DNA of 64,000 bases from Desulfomonile tiedjei (GTDB taxonomy: Bacteria > Desulfobacterota > Desulfomonilia > Desulfomonilales > Desulfomonilaceae), in contig JACRDG010000096.1 in assembly GCA_016218715.1 (NCBI GenBank), positions 1-64,000 of the forward strand, written 5' to 3'. Made by a program: the position numbers and the translations under genes. How positions within the stretch are numbered: position 1 is the first letter of the stretch; each line of letters starts with the position of its first letter. Below the pieces are notes generated by a model, which saw only the letters and a program-made list of their open reading frames with translations, was not told the DNA's origin and ran no database searches. This document shows positions 17,195 to 26,597 of the stretch, one piece after another.

Positions 17195-19235
17195 GAAAAT
17201 GCTTATTAACGCCTGCCACCCGGAAGAATGCCGCGTAGCGGTGGTGGCGGACGGAATTCTGGAGGAACTCGATATCCAGATTAAGGCCCGGGAGGCCACC
17301 CTTGGCAACATCTACAAAGGGGTGATCTCCAGGGTGGAGCCTTCCCTGCAGGCGGTGTTTGTCGATTACGGAGCCCCGAGAAACGGATTCCTCTCGATAA
17401 ATGACGTGCACCCGTCCTACTTTCCCGAATCCTATGAGACCGCCCACAGGCGGCCTCGGATTCAGGACGTCTTTCGGAAGGAAGACCGGGTAGTCGTTCA
17501 GGTGAACAAAGAAGAACGCGGCAACAAGGGTGCAAGCCTGACGACAAACATCTCTCTTGCCGGGCGGTACCTTGTGCTTATGCCCGGGACTGACCTGTTC
17601 GGCGTCTCCAGGAAGATCGAGGACGAAAAGGAACGAAAAAAACTCAAGGAACTGCTCAAACAGCTCAAGCTTCCCGACAACATCGGATTTATCATCCGCA
17701 CGGCCGGTATGGGCCGCACCAAGACCGAATTGTCTCGGGACCTGGAGTACGTGCTCAAGCTGTGGCAATCCATCGAGAAAAACGTTGCCGAACAGCCGGC
17801 CCCCTCGTTGCTGCACCGGGAACACGATGCGGTGATCCGGTCCATTCGAGAGCACTTCTCTTCGGATATCTGTGAGATCCTCGTCGATGACAAGGGTCCC
17901 TATCAGAAGGTCCGCGAATTCTTCCACCAGGTCATGCCGAAATACGAACCCCTGGTTAAACTCTATCAAGAGAAGCGACCGCTCTTTAACAAGTATCAAC
18001 TCGAGGAACAGGTCGAGCAAGTCTACAGCAAGCGAATAAGGCTCAAGTCGGGCGGTCACATTCTCATCGAGCCGACCGAAGCCCTGGTCACCATCGATGT
18101 GAACTCGGGGAGCGCGACCAAAGAAAAAGGGGTGGAAGAGACCGCGTACCGCGTGAACATGGAAGCCGCAGTGGAAGTGGTTCGGCAACTGAGGCTCCGG
18201 GACCTTGGCGGCATCATCGTCATCGATTTCATCGACATGACCCAGAAGAAGCACAAGCAGGATGTGGAAAAGGCCGTGCGAGCCACGATGAAACTCGACC
18301 GGGCCAAAACCAAGGTCCTGCGAATTTCCGCTCTGGGGCTTCTGGAACTCTCCAGGCAGCGACTCAGGTCGTCCCTCGGAACCGGTGAGTATCTCGACTG
18401 CCCCCTGTGCGACGGCGCGGGAAAGGTGCGATCTCCCGAGATGTCCGCGCTCTCTACATTCAGAAAGATCAAATCGCTGTTGATTCGGACCGACGTGTCG
18501 GAGGTGAAGGCTACGGTTCCCGCGAAGGTGGCGGAATACCTCCTCAACACCATGCGCGGTCAGCTCGTGGAGCTGGAGAAACAGTACTCGGGGCGCGTCG
18601 TGGTGCAGGTCGGTCACAGCATGTCTGACAAAGAGATCTCGGTAGATGCCGTGAAAGAAGAGCTGCCGGAATCGACTGTGGAAGCGATCGCGCTGGCACC
18701 TCCACCTGCCCCTCCTGTTGAACCGGTGTCTATAGAGGAAGAGGAGCCGGCAGCAGAAGCAGAGAAGAAGGCGAAGAAGCCCGGGCGTCGGCGCCGTCGC
18801 GGCAAGCGTAAGCCCGCGGCCGGCGTGGGAGAAGAACTGGTCGCCGAAGGAGCTCAGGTCGAGGGAGCGGAAGAAGAGTCCCGGGAGATCGAACCGGTCG
18901 ATTCCTTTACCGCGGTCGAGTCTGAGGAAATCGAGTTGGATTTTGTCGAATCCCGGATCGAAGAGGAACTGGCACGGCACGTGGAGCCCATGGCTGCAGA
19001 GGCCGCCGAAGACGTCAAGCAGCTCAGCTCGCAAGCCGCCGATGAGGTTCCCACGGCCGAGCCGGACGCCCAGGAACCCGAACCGGTGGTTCTTGCGTCT
19101 CGATCCGAAGATGCAACCGAAGAGCCAGGAAAGGCCGAAGCCCCAAAAGAGGCCGATGAAACCAAGAAAGAGCCGGCTAAAGAAAAACCGGCCACGCGGA
19201 AGTCCCTTTTGCAGAGTTATCTTCCTTTTTCCTGA
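17187..19235 (+). CDS. rng: Ribonuclease E/G
   Basis: This 682-residue endoribonuclease has an S1 domain at about 38-120 (GNIYKGVISRVEPSLQAVFV). The catalytic DNase I-like region has TIDVNSGSATKEKG and VIDFIDM, which carry the two metal-binding aspartates. The Zn-link is CPLCDGAGKV. After about residue 500 the protein has a low-complexity tail rich in Glu/Ala/Pro with a basic patch (KKPGRRRRRGKRKP), like RNase E scaffolds. It is intermediate between RNase G (core only) and RNase E (long tail), so the symbol is approximate. It acts in rRNA processing and mRNA decay. Confidence 0.93.
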   Translation: MVKKMLINACHPEECRVAVVADGILEELDIQIKAREATLGNIYKGVISRVEPSLQAVFVDYGAPRNGFLSINDVHPSYFPESYETAHRRPRIQDVFRKEDRVVVQVNKEERGNKGASLTTNISLAGRYLVLMPGTDLFGVSRKIEDEKERKKLKELLKQLKLPDNIGFIIRTAGMGRTKTELSRDLEYVLKLWQSIEKNVAEQPAPSLLHREHDAVIRSIREHFSSDICEILVDDKGPYQKVREFFHQVMPKYEPLVKLYQEKRPLFNKYQLEEQVEQVYSKRIRLKSGGHILIEPTEALVTIDVNSGSATKEKGVEETAYRVNMEAAVEVVRQLRLRDLGGIIVIDFIDMTQKKHKQDVEKAVRATMKLDRAKTKVLRISALGLLELSRQRLRSSLGTGEYLDCPLCDGAGKVRSPEMSALSTFRKIKSLLIRTDVSEVKATVPAKVAEYLLNTMRGQLVELEKQYSGRVVVQVGHSMSDKEISVDAVKEELPESTVEAIALAPPPAPPVEPVSIEEEEPAAEAEKKAKKPGRRRRRGKRKPAAGVGEELVAEGAQVEGAEEESREIEPVDSFTAVESEEIELDFVESRIEEELARHVEPMAAEAAEDVKQLSSQAADEVPTAEPDAQEPEPVVLASRSEDATEEPGKAEAPKEADETKKEPAKEKPATRKSLLQSYLPFS

Positions 19236-19520
19236 CCGGAACATACACTTCTGACAACGTTGCAAAAGAATCGGTGCGTTCTCTTTCTCACCGGAGAGAA
19301 CGTACCTCCCCCGGTTTTCTCCTGGTGCAAGTGCCAGCCGTGCCGGCGCTTCCCACGAAGTGCAAAGGGCGGTGTCCGGTTGCACCTGCGGCAATAAACT
19401 GCTAGGGTAAACAAAACCCTCAAGCATTCACCGGGACAAACGCTGTCCCGCGACGTGACGATGGGTACGATTACAAACACCCCAGGAACAGACGCCATTA
19501 CGTGGAAGGAGGAGAAGGTG

Positions 19521-20594
19521 ATGGGCAAAGACAAAAGTGTCATTCACGTGGTGGGTACGGGAACCATCGGCGAACCTCTCATCGGGTTGCTGTGCTCGTT
19601 TAAGGAACAGGCGGGATTCTCAGAAATAACTTTTCACAAACGCTCACCTATTGCCCGAGATCTGCCCAAAATGAGGGCCCTCGTTGCGCGGGGCGCACAG
19701 CTCTGCGTCGACGAAGATAGGATGAACGACTTTGAGGTTCTCGGCCTGAAGCCCGCGCTGACTCACGAAGAAGCTCTTGCAAAGGCTGACGTGGTGATTG
19801 ACTGCACCCCTTCCGGGGTGGGCATATCCAACAAGAACGAGTTCTACGAGAAGTACCTTCCGACCACCAAGGGCTTTATCGCGCAGGGGAGCGAGTTCGG
19901 CTTTGGAAAAATGTACGCTCGCGGCATCAACGATCAGGCTCTCGAGGTTGGAAGGGACCGTTTCATCCAGGTGGTGAGCTGCAACACGCACAATCTTTGC
20001 GCGCTCGTCAATACCATCGCGCTGGTGGACGGTGAGGACAATTTGGAGGAAGCCCGCTTCCTGTGCATTCGTCGAGCGAACGACATCAGCCAGGTTTCCG
20101 GGTTTGTTCCTGCTCCTGAGATCGGCAAGCACAAAGACCCGGTCTTCGGTACCCACCACGCGCGCGACGCGTACCACGTATTCCGGACCAGAGCCCTGGA
20201 ATTGAACATGTGGTCATCGGCACTGAAGGTCAATACGCAATACATGCACTGCATATATTTTACGCTGAAACTGAAGCGAGCCGTAACGAAGGACGAGGTG
20301 TTCGGTCGGCTCCGTGCCGACGAGCGCATCAGCATGACCAAGAAGCAGAGCGCTGGCGAGGTGTTCTCGTTTGGCCGAGATCACGGCTACTTCGGGCGAA
20401 TCCTGAATCAGACGGTCATCGTGGAATCGTCGATTGAAGTCCGCAAGGGCCACGAGGTGATCGGTTTCTGCTTTACGCCGCAGGACGGGAACTCGCTGCT
20501 GAGTTCCTTCAGCGCGGTAATGTGGTTCCTGGATCCGACGACCTATGTCGAAAAGACCAAGTGCCTGAGACCGTACTTCTTCGCGGAAGTGTGA
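19521..20594 (+). CDS. Archaeal-type (type II) glyceraldehyde-3-phosphate dehydrogenase-like protein
   Basis: This 357-residue protein shares the layout of archaeal-type GAPDH. It has a Rossmann start VVGTGTIGEPL, then VVIDCTPSGVGISNKNEFY, IAQGSEFGF and the putative catalytic cysteine in VVSCNTHNLC. ATG 19521 follows GGAAGGAGGAGAAGGTG. Archaeal enzymes use NAD(P) and form 1,3-bisphosphoglycerate. The glycine-rich loop and the residues after the cysteine (HNLC instead of TGLC) differ, so the substrate could be another aldehyde or phosphorylated compound. No glycolytic genes are adjacent. A strong terminator follows. Confidence 0.7.
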   Translation: MGKDKSVIHVVGTGTIGEPLIGLLCSFKEQAGFSEITFHKRSPIARDLPKMRALVARGAQLCVDEDRMNDFEVLGLKPALTHEEALAKADVVIDCTPSGVGISNKNEFYEKYLPTTKGFIAQGSEFGFGKMYARGINDQALEVGRDRFIQVVSCNTHNLCALVNTIALVDGEDNLEEARFLCIRRANDISQVSGFVPAPEIGKHKDPVFGTHHARDAYHVFRTRALELNMWSSALKVNTQYMHCIYFTLKLKRAVTKDEVFGRLRADERISMTKKQSAGEVFSFGRDHGYFGRILNQTVIVESSIEVRKGHEVIGFCFTPQDGNSLLSSFSAVMWFLDPTTYVEKTKCLRPYFFAEV

Positions 20595-20704
20595 GGTCCG
20601 TCGTCAGCAAGGTGCATCAACCGGATCGGCGCTGGAGGATAAAAGAGGACAGTCCCTCGGAACCTCAGCATTACGCCAGATATCGATAGTGTCTCTCAGC
20701 GCGG

Positions 20705-20748
20705 CCGCGGAGACAGTCTGTGTCGCACGGACGTCTCCGCGGTTTTTT
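20705..20748 (+). terminator. Rho-independent terminator after GAPDH-like gene
   Basis: CCGCGGAGAC at 20705-20714 pairs with GTCTCCGCGG at 20733-20742 and is followed by six T residues at 20743-20748. Confidence 0.9.
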
Positions 20749-20756
20749 GCCGGTCC

Positions 20757-20818
20757 AATACCTATTCGATTTCAAAGAAGTTCCCCCCAAGGTTACTCTT
20801 TGGATTACGACTTGGTGT
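20757..20818. repeat. Short family A-like palindrome
   Basis: AATACCTATTCGATTTCAAAG at the left and CTTTGGATTACGACTTGGTGT at the right are imperfect inverted repeats of the family A ends. The central hairpin is reduced to AGTTCCCCCCAAGG. It looks like an internally deleted copy and immediately precedes the Nudix gene. Confidence 0.6.
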
Positions 20819-20894
20819 AAGAGAGCAACGCCACATCGATCGCATATCTCGCGAATATCCCGCATTCCCGCTCATAGGCGTCGGTGCGCTCATC

Positions 20895-21329
20895 GTGGAT
20901 GGCAGCCGAATCGTCCTGGTCAAGCGCGGCAAACCACCTGCCAAAGGGGAGTGGAGTATCCCGGGTGGCCTGGTGAACGTGGGTGAGACGCTCGATGCGG
21001 CGGTTCGGCGGGAAGCCATTGAAGAGACCGGCCTGGAAGTAGAACCGAAAGGTCTGGTAGAACTTCTGGAACGCATATTCCGCGACGAAGCTGGCCGCGT
21101 CGAGTACCACTATGTCCTGGCTGACTTCCTGTGCCGTGTTACTGGAGGAACGCTGGCTGCAGGCTCGGACGCGGATGCCGCGATATGGGTGCAACGGGAG
21201 GAGCTTCACGCCTTGCAAGTGGCCCCCGTCACCCTGAAGGTGATCCTTGCGGCACTGGACAGACGAGCTGAGGCCGGGACGAGTCATGGGAATTTGTCTT
21301 CAAATCGACAGGTTGAGGGAGTGAAGTGA
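20895..21329 (+). CDS. Nudix hydrolase, start uncertain
   Basis: The Nudix box is complete: GGLVNVGETLDAAVRREAIEETGLE runs as Gx5Ex7REUxEExGU within residues 24-46 of the listed frame. Nudix enzymes cleave nucleoside diphosphates linked to other groups; substrate unknown. The listed GTG 20895 would delete the first conserved strand. The same frame reads REYPAFPLIGVGALIV upstream to at least 20841, but with no ATG, GTG or TTG in a good place. Either a rare start (ATA/ATC) is used or the true start was lost to the adjacent repeat element. It overlaps the next gene by 4 bp (GTGA). Confidence 0.8.
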   Translation: MDGSRIVLVKRGKPPAKGEWSIPGGLVNVGETLDAAVRREAIEETGLEVEPKGLVELLERIFRDEAGRVEYHYVLADFLCRVTGGTLAAGSDADAAIWVQREELHALQVAPVTLKVILAALDRRAEAGTSHGNLSSNRQVEGVK

Positions 21330-22756
21330 CCGAACCCGATTTCTCGGCCAGGCTGGATCCGCTGTCGGAACTCCCTGCACTGGCCGGTTACGCCAATACA
21401 AAGAACGTCATCATCACGGCGATTGAAACCACCGGCCGCCTCGATGCGGAAGCACTGAAGCTCGCGGTGAAGCAGACGAGTGAAAAGTATCCCCAGATCC
21501 GCTGTTGTATCCGGGAGGTTCATGAGCGCGGACGGTTCCATCTCCTGCGGCAACCGCGCCCCGATCTCGAAACGCCGGTATTCTTCGCGGACCTGCCGGA
21601 GAGCGATACTGAGGCACCGCTCCTGGACAGGTTTCTCAACTTTCTGTCCCCGCGACTGGATCGAAACTGGGACCTGTTCAACGAACTCCCGGCCGAGTTT
21701 CACTTCGTGAAAGTCTCACCGGACCGCCATATCCTGGCGCCGGTTCTTCATCATGTGGTTGCTGACGCGGGCATCGCAGCCGAGTTGGGCCGCGAGTGGC
21801 TGCTGAACTATCATCGGATTGTAACAGGCACCGAGCCGCAACTGATCGGAGAGACGCCCGGGATCTCGACCTCCGTCAAAAGGCGTGTCCGGACCCGGAG
21901 GTCGTGGTGGAAAGGGATCGGATCCGACGCTCGCGACGTGATCTCGGCACTCTTCGAACACCCCACGCTCCCCGTCGGCAGCAGCTCACCCGACGACTCG
22001 CGAGAGTACCACGTGAAGCGTGTCTTCTCGGTAGAGGATACCGAGGAGATCGCTCGCCTGTCACGGGTGAAGACCGGGTCACTGGTGGACCTTTTGGCCG
22101 TGTGCGCGAACTTGGCCATCGATCAGTGGAACGAGGCCCGCAGCCAGCCGCCCGGCATGCTGACGACCACGGTTTCCGTAAACATGCGCGGGCGTTACCG
22201 GGAGATACACGCTGCCAACAACAGCGGCCAGCTCTTCTTCAAGTCGATGCCCGAGGAGAGGACCGATGCTGCCGCGTTCGCTCGCTCACTTGCCATAAAG
22301 CGCATCGCGCAATTTCGCAGGCAGATGGATTTCAAGTTCTTCCAGGACGTATCCAGGCTGACGAAGGCGGTAAGCGTCCTTCCTTTCCATTTGCGGCGGC
22401 GGCTCGTCCATTTTCTTATGGACAAGCATCAATACTCGGTCGCCATGACCGTCCTCGGGGTCATCTGGCCCGCTTTCAAGAACGGAAGACCTACCGCGGA
22501 CACCTGTCTCACCCGGGTCGGGGATCTCAACATCGAAGAGGTTCACGGCATAGGGTACAAGCTGCTGTCAGCAACGCGGCTCCTGTTCATCGTCTACACG
22601 TTTCGGAATCGCCTCAACCTCGTCCTGGCGGCATCGGGCAACCTCTTCACGAGACAAGAGGCCGATGAATTCATGGACCTCGTTCTGGCGAATCTCGTCC
22701 GAACCCTGGAGATCGTCGGGAAGCCGGCTCGCACCGCGTCAAATGCAAGTGGCTAA
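21326..22756 (+). CDS. Condensation-superfamily acyltransferase-like protein
   Basis: This 476-residue protein has the CoA-dependent acyltransferase (condensation domain) motif HHxxxD as LHHVVADAG near residue 136. The overall two-lobed size is typical, and the SVNMRGRY region is at about 290. Related families include PapA/alcohol acetyltransferases and wax-ester synthases. Donor and acceptor are unknown. GTG 21326 overlaps the Nudix stop, so the genes are coupled. No carrier-protein or NRPS gene is near. The convergent neighbour is a hopanoid-type glycosyltransferase, which hints at lipid modification (inference only). Confidence 0.75.
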   Translation: MTEPDFSARLDPLSELPALAGYANTKNVIITAIETTGRLDAEALKLAVKQTSEKYPQIRCCIREVHERGRFHLLRQPRPDLETPVFFADLPESDTEAPLLDRFLNFLSPRLDRNWDLFNELPAEFHFVKVSPDRHILAPVLHHVVADAGIAAELGREWLLNYHRIVTGTEPQLIGETPGISTSVKRRVRTRRSWWKGIGSDARDVISALFEHPTLPVGSSSPDDSREYHVKRVFSVEDTEEIARLSRVKTGSLVDLLAVCANLAIDQWNEARSQPPGMLTTTVSVNMRGRYREIHAANNSGQLFFKSMPEERTDAAAFARSLAIKRIAQFRRQMDFKFFQDVSRLTKAVSVLPFHLRRRLVHFLMDKHQYSVAMTVLGVIWPAFKNGRPTADTCLTRVGDLNIEEVHGIGYKLLSATRLLFIVYTFRNRLNLVLAASGNLFTRQEADEFMDLVLANLVRTLEIVGKPARTASNASG

Positions 22757-22902
22757 TGTGCTTGGGGAAAAACCCTTCTCAAATAGATTCTAGGCCAGTC
22801 GGGTTCTTTTCTGAACAGAGTGTCACATTTGAAGTCTGGGCTCGTGGTAGTCAGTGGGGCCGCCATCTTGGCGGCCATCGGGCCGGGAAGAGGCACGACC
22901 GC
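22757..22902. repeat. Convergent gap with palindromic fragments
   Basis: The gap between convergent genes contains GTGGGGCCGCCATCTTGGCGGCC near 22855-22877. This is a hairpin of the family C core type with altered stem sequence. An upstream GGGGAAAAACCCTTCTC piece recalls family A. No gene is seen. Confidence 0.5.
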
Positions 22903-24129
22903 CTATCGTTGGACAATATCGGGAGTATCCGAGCAGGCCCGCGCGGGTTCGTATCGGACGGAATCGTAACAGGTTCCTTGCCACTGGAGCGGCTCTTTCA
23001 GCACGATCTTCTTGATGATCCCCGCGAACAACCAGATGAGCATCAGCACCCCGAGCGGCAGGAAGCCTGCGTACCTGGGAGGTATTCCGTGTTGCGCGTA
23101 CGACAAGGGGGGCACGACCAACATCTGCATCACGCAAAGCGCCGGCAAAACGAACCACAGGTGAGGCCACACCTCGCGGCCGGCGGTCCCGTACACCCAA
23201 AGGGCAAAGAGTGACGCAGGCGGACTCATCAACACGTGCATCGCCAGGTACCGAACTGCTGTGGAGAGACGGTGATCCATGGACCCGCCGAGGATGCGGC
23301 TCCATCCCTGGACAGCTTCTTCAAAGCGGCTGTACATCCTCGTTTCCAGCACGCAGCGGCCGTTGGCGAAGAGGAGCCCCAATCCCGCGGCTTTGACCCT
23401 TCTGCCGATGGCGATGTCTTCCACGGAGACGGCTCGGACCGCACGATGGCCGCCGATTTGTTCGTACGCCTCCCGGGTGATCATGAAGAACATCCCGTTG
23501 GCCGACGCCACGGCACTGGACGCGTCGTTAATCTTGTGAAAAGGAAGGATAACGCACGACATGGACGCAAACGCGGGGACACACACCTTTTCCCAGAAAT
23601 GCTTGAGGATGAGCCTCGGGGTGAGCGTTATCATACTCACACGGGCCTGCGCGGCCCTGCTGTAGCACTGCCTCAACGTGGCAGGGTGAAGTCGCGTGTC
23701 GGCATCGACAAACGCGAGCCATTCTCCCGACGCGCGGCGCACTCCACTGTTCAGGGCATGACATTTGCCGAGCCATCCTTCCGGGAGGTGCTTGATGGAC
23801 ACGATGGTGAAATTGGCATGCGCTGCGGAGTACGACCGGGCAATCGCAGGGGTCGCGTCTTCTGAGCGATCGTCGACAAGAATAACCTCGAATCTCGGAT
23901 AATCCTGGTTAAAGAGAGATTCGAGACAACTTCTCAGGGTGCGCTCTTCGTTGTGTGCGGGCACGACCACAGAGACCAATGGCACGTCGTGCGGCAAAGG
24001 GGCTTCGTCGTCGGGGTCGATGAGCGGGACATGCCGAGAGAAAAGCACCAGGTCACGCAGTCGGAATCCCCAGAAACAGGCCTGAAAGATTAGGATCGCG
24101 GAGGCGAGAAGAAGAAGATAGTTCTGCAA
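22903..24129 (-). CDS. Family 2 glycosyltransferase, HpnB-like (membrane-bound)
   Basis: This 408-residue protein has an N-terminal membrane segment (YLLLLASAILIFQACFW). The GT-A domain has VVVPAHNEERTL, ILVDDRSED, the DXD-type VDADTRL and the acceptor-side SVEDIAIGRRV. Two or three C-terminal membrane helices are followed by LQWQGTCYDS. The layout matches hopene-associated glycosyltransferases (HpnB) and carotenoid glycosyltransferases. The substrate is not proven. No squalene-hopene cyclase is in the window. Confidence 0.8.
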   Translation of the reverse strand: MQNYLLLLASAILIFQACFWGFRLRDLVLFSRHVPLIDPDDEAPLPHDVPLVSVVVPAHNEERTLRSCLESLFNQDYPRFEVILVDDRSEDATPAIARSYSAAHANFTIVSIKHLPEGWLGKCHALNSGVRRASGEWLAFVDADTRLHPATLRQCYSRAAQARVSMITLTPRLILKHFWEKVCVPAFASMSCVILPFHKINDASSAVASANGMFFMITREAYEQIGGHRAVRAVSVEDIAIGRRVKAAGLGLLFANGRCVLETRMYSRFEEAVQGWSRILGGSMDHRLSTAVRYLAMHVLMSPPASLFALWVYGTAGREVWPHLWFVLPALCVMQMLVVPPLSYAQHGIPPRYAGFLPLGVLMLIWLFAGIIKKIVLKEPLQWQGTCYDSVRYEPARACSDTPDIVQR

Positions 24130-24662
24130 AGTAATTCCTTATCCCCCGCGATGTTGCTCGGCGGGGGTCTTCGCTGCTGCTCCAGGCTTTATGCTGAACT
24201 TCACTGAGACTGGCGTTAACAGCGCTCCTTTGTGGGCGCCGCCTTCTCAGACAACGTCGAGATCTACTGCCAGTCATGATCGGCTCATACTGAAGCGCTC
24301 TTGAGAATGAGGCTCATTCTCAATGCGATTCAATATTAAGCACAGAAAGCCTCGAAAGACAACTGATCTCCTATAGCCCGCTGCGACCGCGCACTTGGAG
24401 CGACGTCACAGAAAGAAATGAACATGCCCCAATAATTAACCGTTTCTTAGCATAACCCTAACAGTCGGCTGCTACGCTCCGTCTCGACACCCTTTCACGC
24501 CATACGTGTTTCAGCACGAGGTGTCGACTCCCGCGCTGGTGCGGCGTCGTAACCCCATCCCTGTACGTGCGTACGCCGGCAGCGGTAAGGAAATCCGCTC
24601 CCAGTCACGAGAAAGTCTGATTTGTTGCCATTGTAGTTTCATTTTGGAGAAGGAGTGAAGAC
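24130..24662. other. Non-coding divergent region upstream of outer-membrane protein gene
   Basis: This is 533 bases without a gene. It lies between the divergently transcribed glycosyltransferase and barrel protein and should carry both promoters. GGAGAAGGAGTG near 24645-24656 is the ribosome-binding site for the barrel gene. A short AT-rich stretch at about 24420-24460 is unlike the surrounding DNA, but I cannot assign a promoter box with confidence. Confidence 0.5.
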
Positions 24663-26441
24663 ATGGACCTGTGGAAAAGATTCGTCATCATCGGGCTCTT
24701 GCTATCGGTTTGGGCCGTCCCCGCGTTCGGGTGGGAGCTCAGCCTGAAAGGTGAAACGGAGTGGCGCTACCGCTTCTGGCAGCGGACAGGCGACACCGAT
24801 ATCTTCGGACAGATGAACTCGTCAATCGTGAACCTCGGCATCAACCACCTTCGTACGTACCCGACACCGGGGGGCTCGAACAACAGGGTTGCCCCGGGAT
24901 TCGGGGTGCTTGCAGGTGAAAACTGCTACGGGGCCGAGATGACCGCCACCGATATGAAGATGGGCCTTTACCCGACATTCAAACTGAACCCTGCTATCTC
25001 AATCAGCGCCGGGGTGAACCTCACCTCGCTCGGAATCTGGTCTGACGGACAGCCCTATTATAACCCTATAGTGGGTGTGGCCGGGGGAGGAGGAGGAACC
25101 GTAGCAGTCTCGCAGCGGGGCTGGGTCAACTCCCTTTACGTGCCGATCGGCGATCCGCAGGTCGCGACGAACGTTCCCAATACGTTTGTCACGATGCAGT
25201 GGCTCAAGATTGGGATGACCACGCCGATTCTCGATTTCAGCATCGGTTACAAACAGACCAAATTCGGAATAGGACTCTGGAAGCATGAATGCATGAGCCC
25301 GTCCACCTCGTTCGGCGTAACGGCAAAATGTGGGCCGTTCCTGATCGAGTTCGCTCCGTATTTCAGCCGAAATCTTTCTGACTGGCGCGTGGTCACGCAA
25401 CGGAATGAGGGAGCCGCTTCACAACAGAGGCAAATGGATCGCCGGAATTACTTCTTGGCGTACGCTGGTGGATTCGTCTACAACAATGGGCCTCTTCAGT
25501 TGGCTTTCTACTCGGACTCGTATCGTGAACCGAGTGCTCCCCGTGTGAATGGGCGAGGCCTCGCCTTGACCATCGGCAACCCGAGTCAGGACGTGCTCAG
25601 GTACCGCCTGGCATTTGCCGCTAAATACAACAACGGCCGCTTCTTTTTCAACGGAGAAGTGGACCACTTCAACCGTTGGAGATCCGGCCGCGGATCGCAA
25701 AGCGGGGCTCCGGGGGTCGTCGGAACGGTAAATGCGGGTGCGGATGACGCCTCCTGGCTGTACGGCACCGAGTTCGGTGCGCTGGCCGGTCCTTCCAAGT
25801 TTACGTTCAGTTACGCTCGAGCCACCGGGGACGATCCGAGCACGCGTAAGACCAACGAAGACCAAATGATTGCCGAGACCATCGCAACCGGGTGTTTCCT
25901 GAAACCGTGGGGCTACTTGATGTATTACCTGTACGGCACGGGCGACGGTTTCAACGCGGCCGGTGAAGGGAATCCGACCAACTTCCATCACGCGGGTGCC
26001 AGACTCGACTACGCGGTTGCAGCGAACTTGAACTTCTTTAGCGTCTATTCTCGTGCCTGGCGCGATCAGCCAAATGCGTACACGCTCGGTGGGGATTACG
26101 CGGTCGGAGCTCGGCCGTGGACCAACGCGGACCAGCTTGCCGCTCTCAGACCCGCCGTCCCTGACAGCGCCCGAGACATCGGCTGGGAGGTAAATGTGGG
26201 CGCGGATTGGAAGATCCTCGAGAATTGCACCTGGAGTACGACCATAGCGTGGTGGAAGCCCGGCAACTGGTGGGCCTATGCGTACCCGAACACCGCGGCG
26301 ATCTACACTGCCAATGGTGGGGCAGTTATCAACCTCGCCGCCGCTCCCGGCTCGGCGCAAGCGCTCGCAGCAATGACCGGCCTTAACCGGGACATTAATC
26401 CCCTGCTGGCCGTGGAGACAAAGCTCCTGTTCAATTTCTGA
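24663..26441 (+). CDS. Outer-membrane beta-barrel (porin-like) protein
   Basis: This 592-residue protein has a Sec signal peptide (KRFVIIGLLLSVWAVPAFG, cleavage before WELSLKG). It then has alternating amphipathic strands, abundant aromatic residues and Asn/Gly turns, and ends with a C-terminal Phe (LLFNF), typical for BamA recognition. It is related to the convergent gene at 27408-29264: both begin EL(S/K)(L/M)xGxxxWxY and both contain KFNNGRFFFNGE-like strands. Substrate unknown. A terminator follows. Confidence 0.85.
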   Translation: MDLWKRFVIIGLLLSVWAVPAFGWELSLKGETEWRYRFWQRTGDTDIFGQMNSSIVNLGINHLRTYPTPGGSNNRVAPGFGVLAGENCYGAEMTATDMKMGLYPTFKLNPAISISAGVNLTSLGIWSDGQPYYNPIVGVAGGGGGTVAVSQRGWVNSLYVPIGDPQVATNVPNTFVTMQWLKIGMTTPILDFSIGYKQTKFGIGLWKHECMSPSTSFGVTAKCGPFLIEFAPYFSRNLSDWRVVTQRNEGAASQQRQMDRRNYFLAYAGGFVYNNGPLQLAFYSDSYREPSAPRVNGRGLALTIGNPSQDVLRYRLAFAAKYNNGRFFFNGEVDHFNRWRSGRGSQSGAPGVVGTVNAGADDASWLYGTEFGALAGPSKFTFSYARATGDDPSTRKTNEDQMIAETIATGCFLKPWGYLMYYLYGTGDGFNAAGEGNPTNFHHAGARLDYAVAANLNFFSVYSRAWRDQPNAYTLGGDYAVGARPWTNADQLAALRPAVPDSARDIGWEVNVGADWKILENCTWSTTIAWWKPGNWWAYAYPNTAAIYTANGGAVINLAAAPGSAQALAAMTGLNRDINPLLAVETKLLFNF

Positions 26442-26473
26442 CACCATTCGGGTCACAAGACCCGCTCTTGATT

Positions 26474-26522
26474 CCCTGACCTCATGTCTCGCTCGGAGGG
26501 AGATGGGTCAGGGCCTCTTTTT
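26474..26522 (+). terminator. Rho-independent terminator after barrel gene
   Basis: CCCTGACC at 26474-26481 pairs with GGTCAGGG at 26506-26513. Inner TGTCTC/GGAGAT can extend the structure. A T-rich tail (CTCTTTTTC) follows. Confidence 0.8.
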
Positions 26523-26597
26523 CTTGCCACCCCGTCGACCGCTCCTTCCGGAGTTTCAAGACACTCTCAGATTCCGGCATTGTCGAAGTGAGCCCTT

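Noticed and set aside
17085-19427. 780-residue open frame on the minus strand
   Set aside because: It is antisense to the clear rng gene; the long frame is a by-product of GC-rich codon use and has no family motif.
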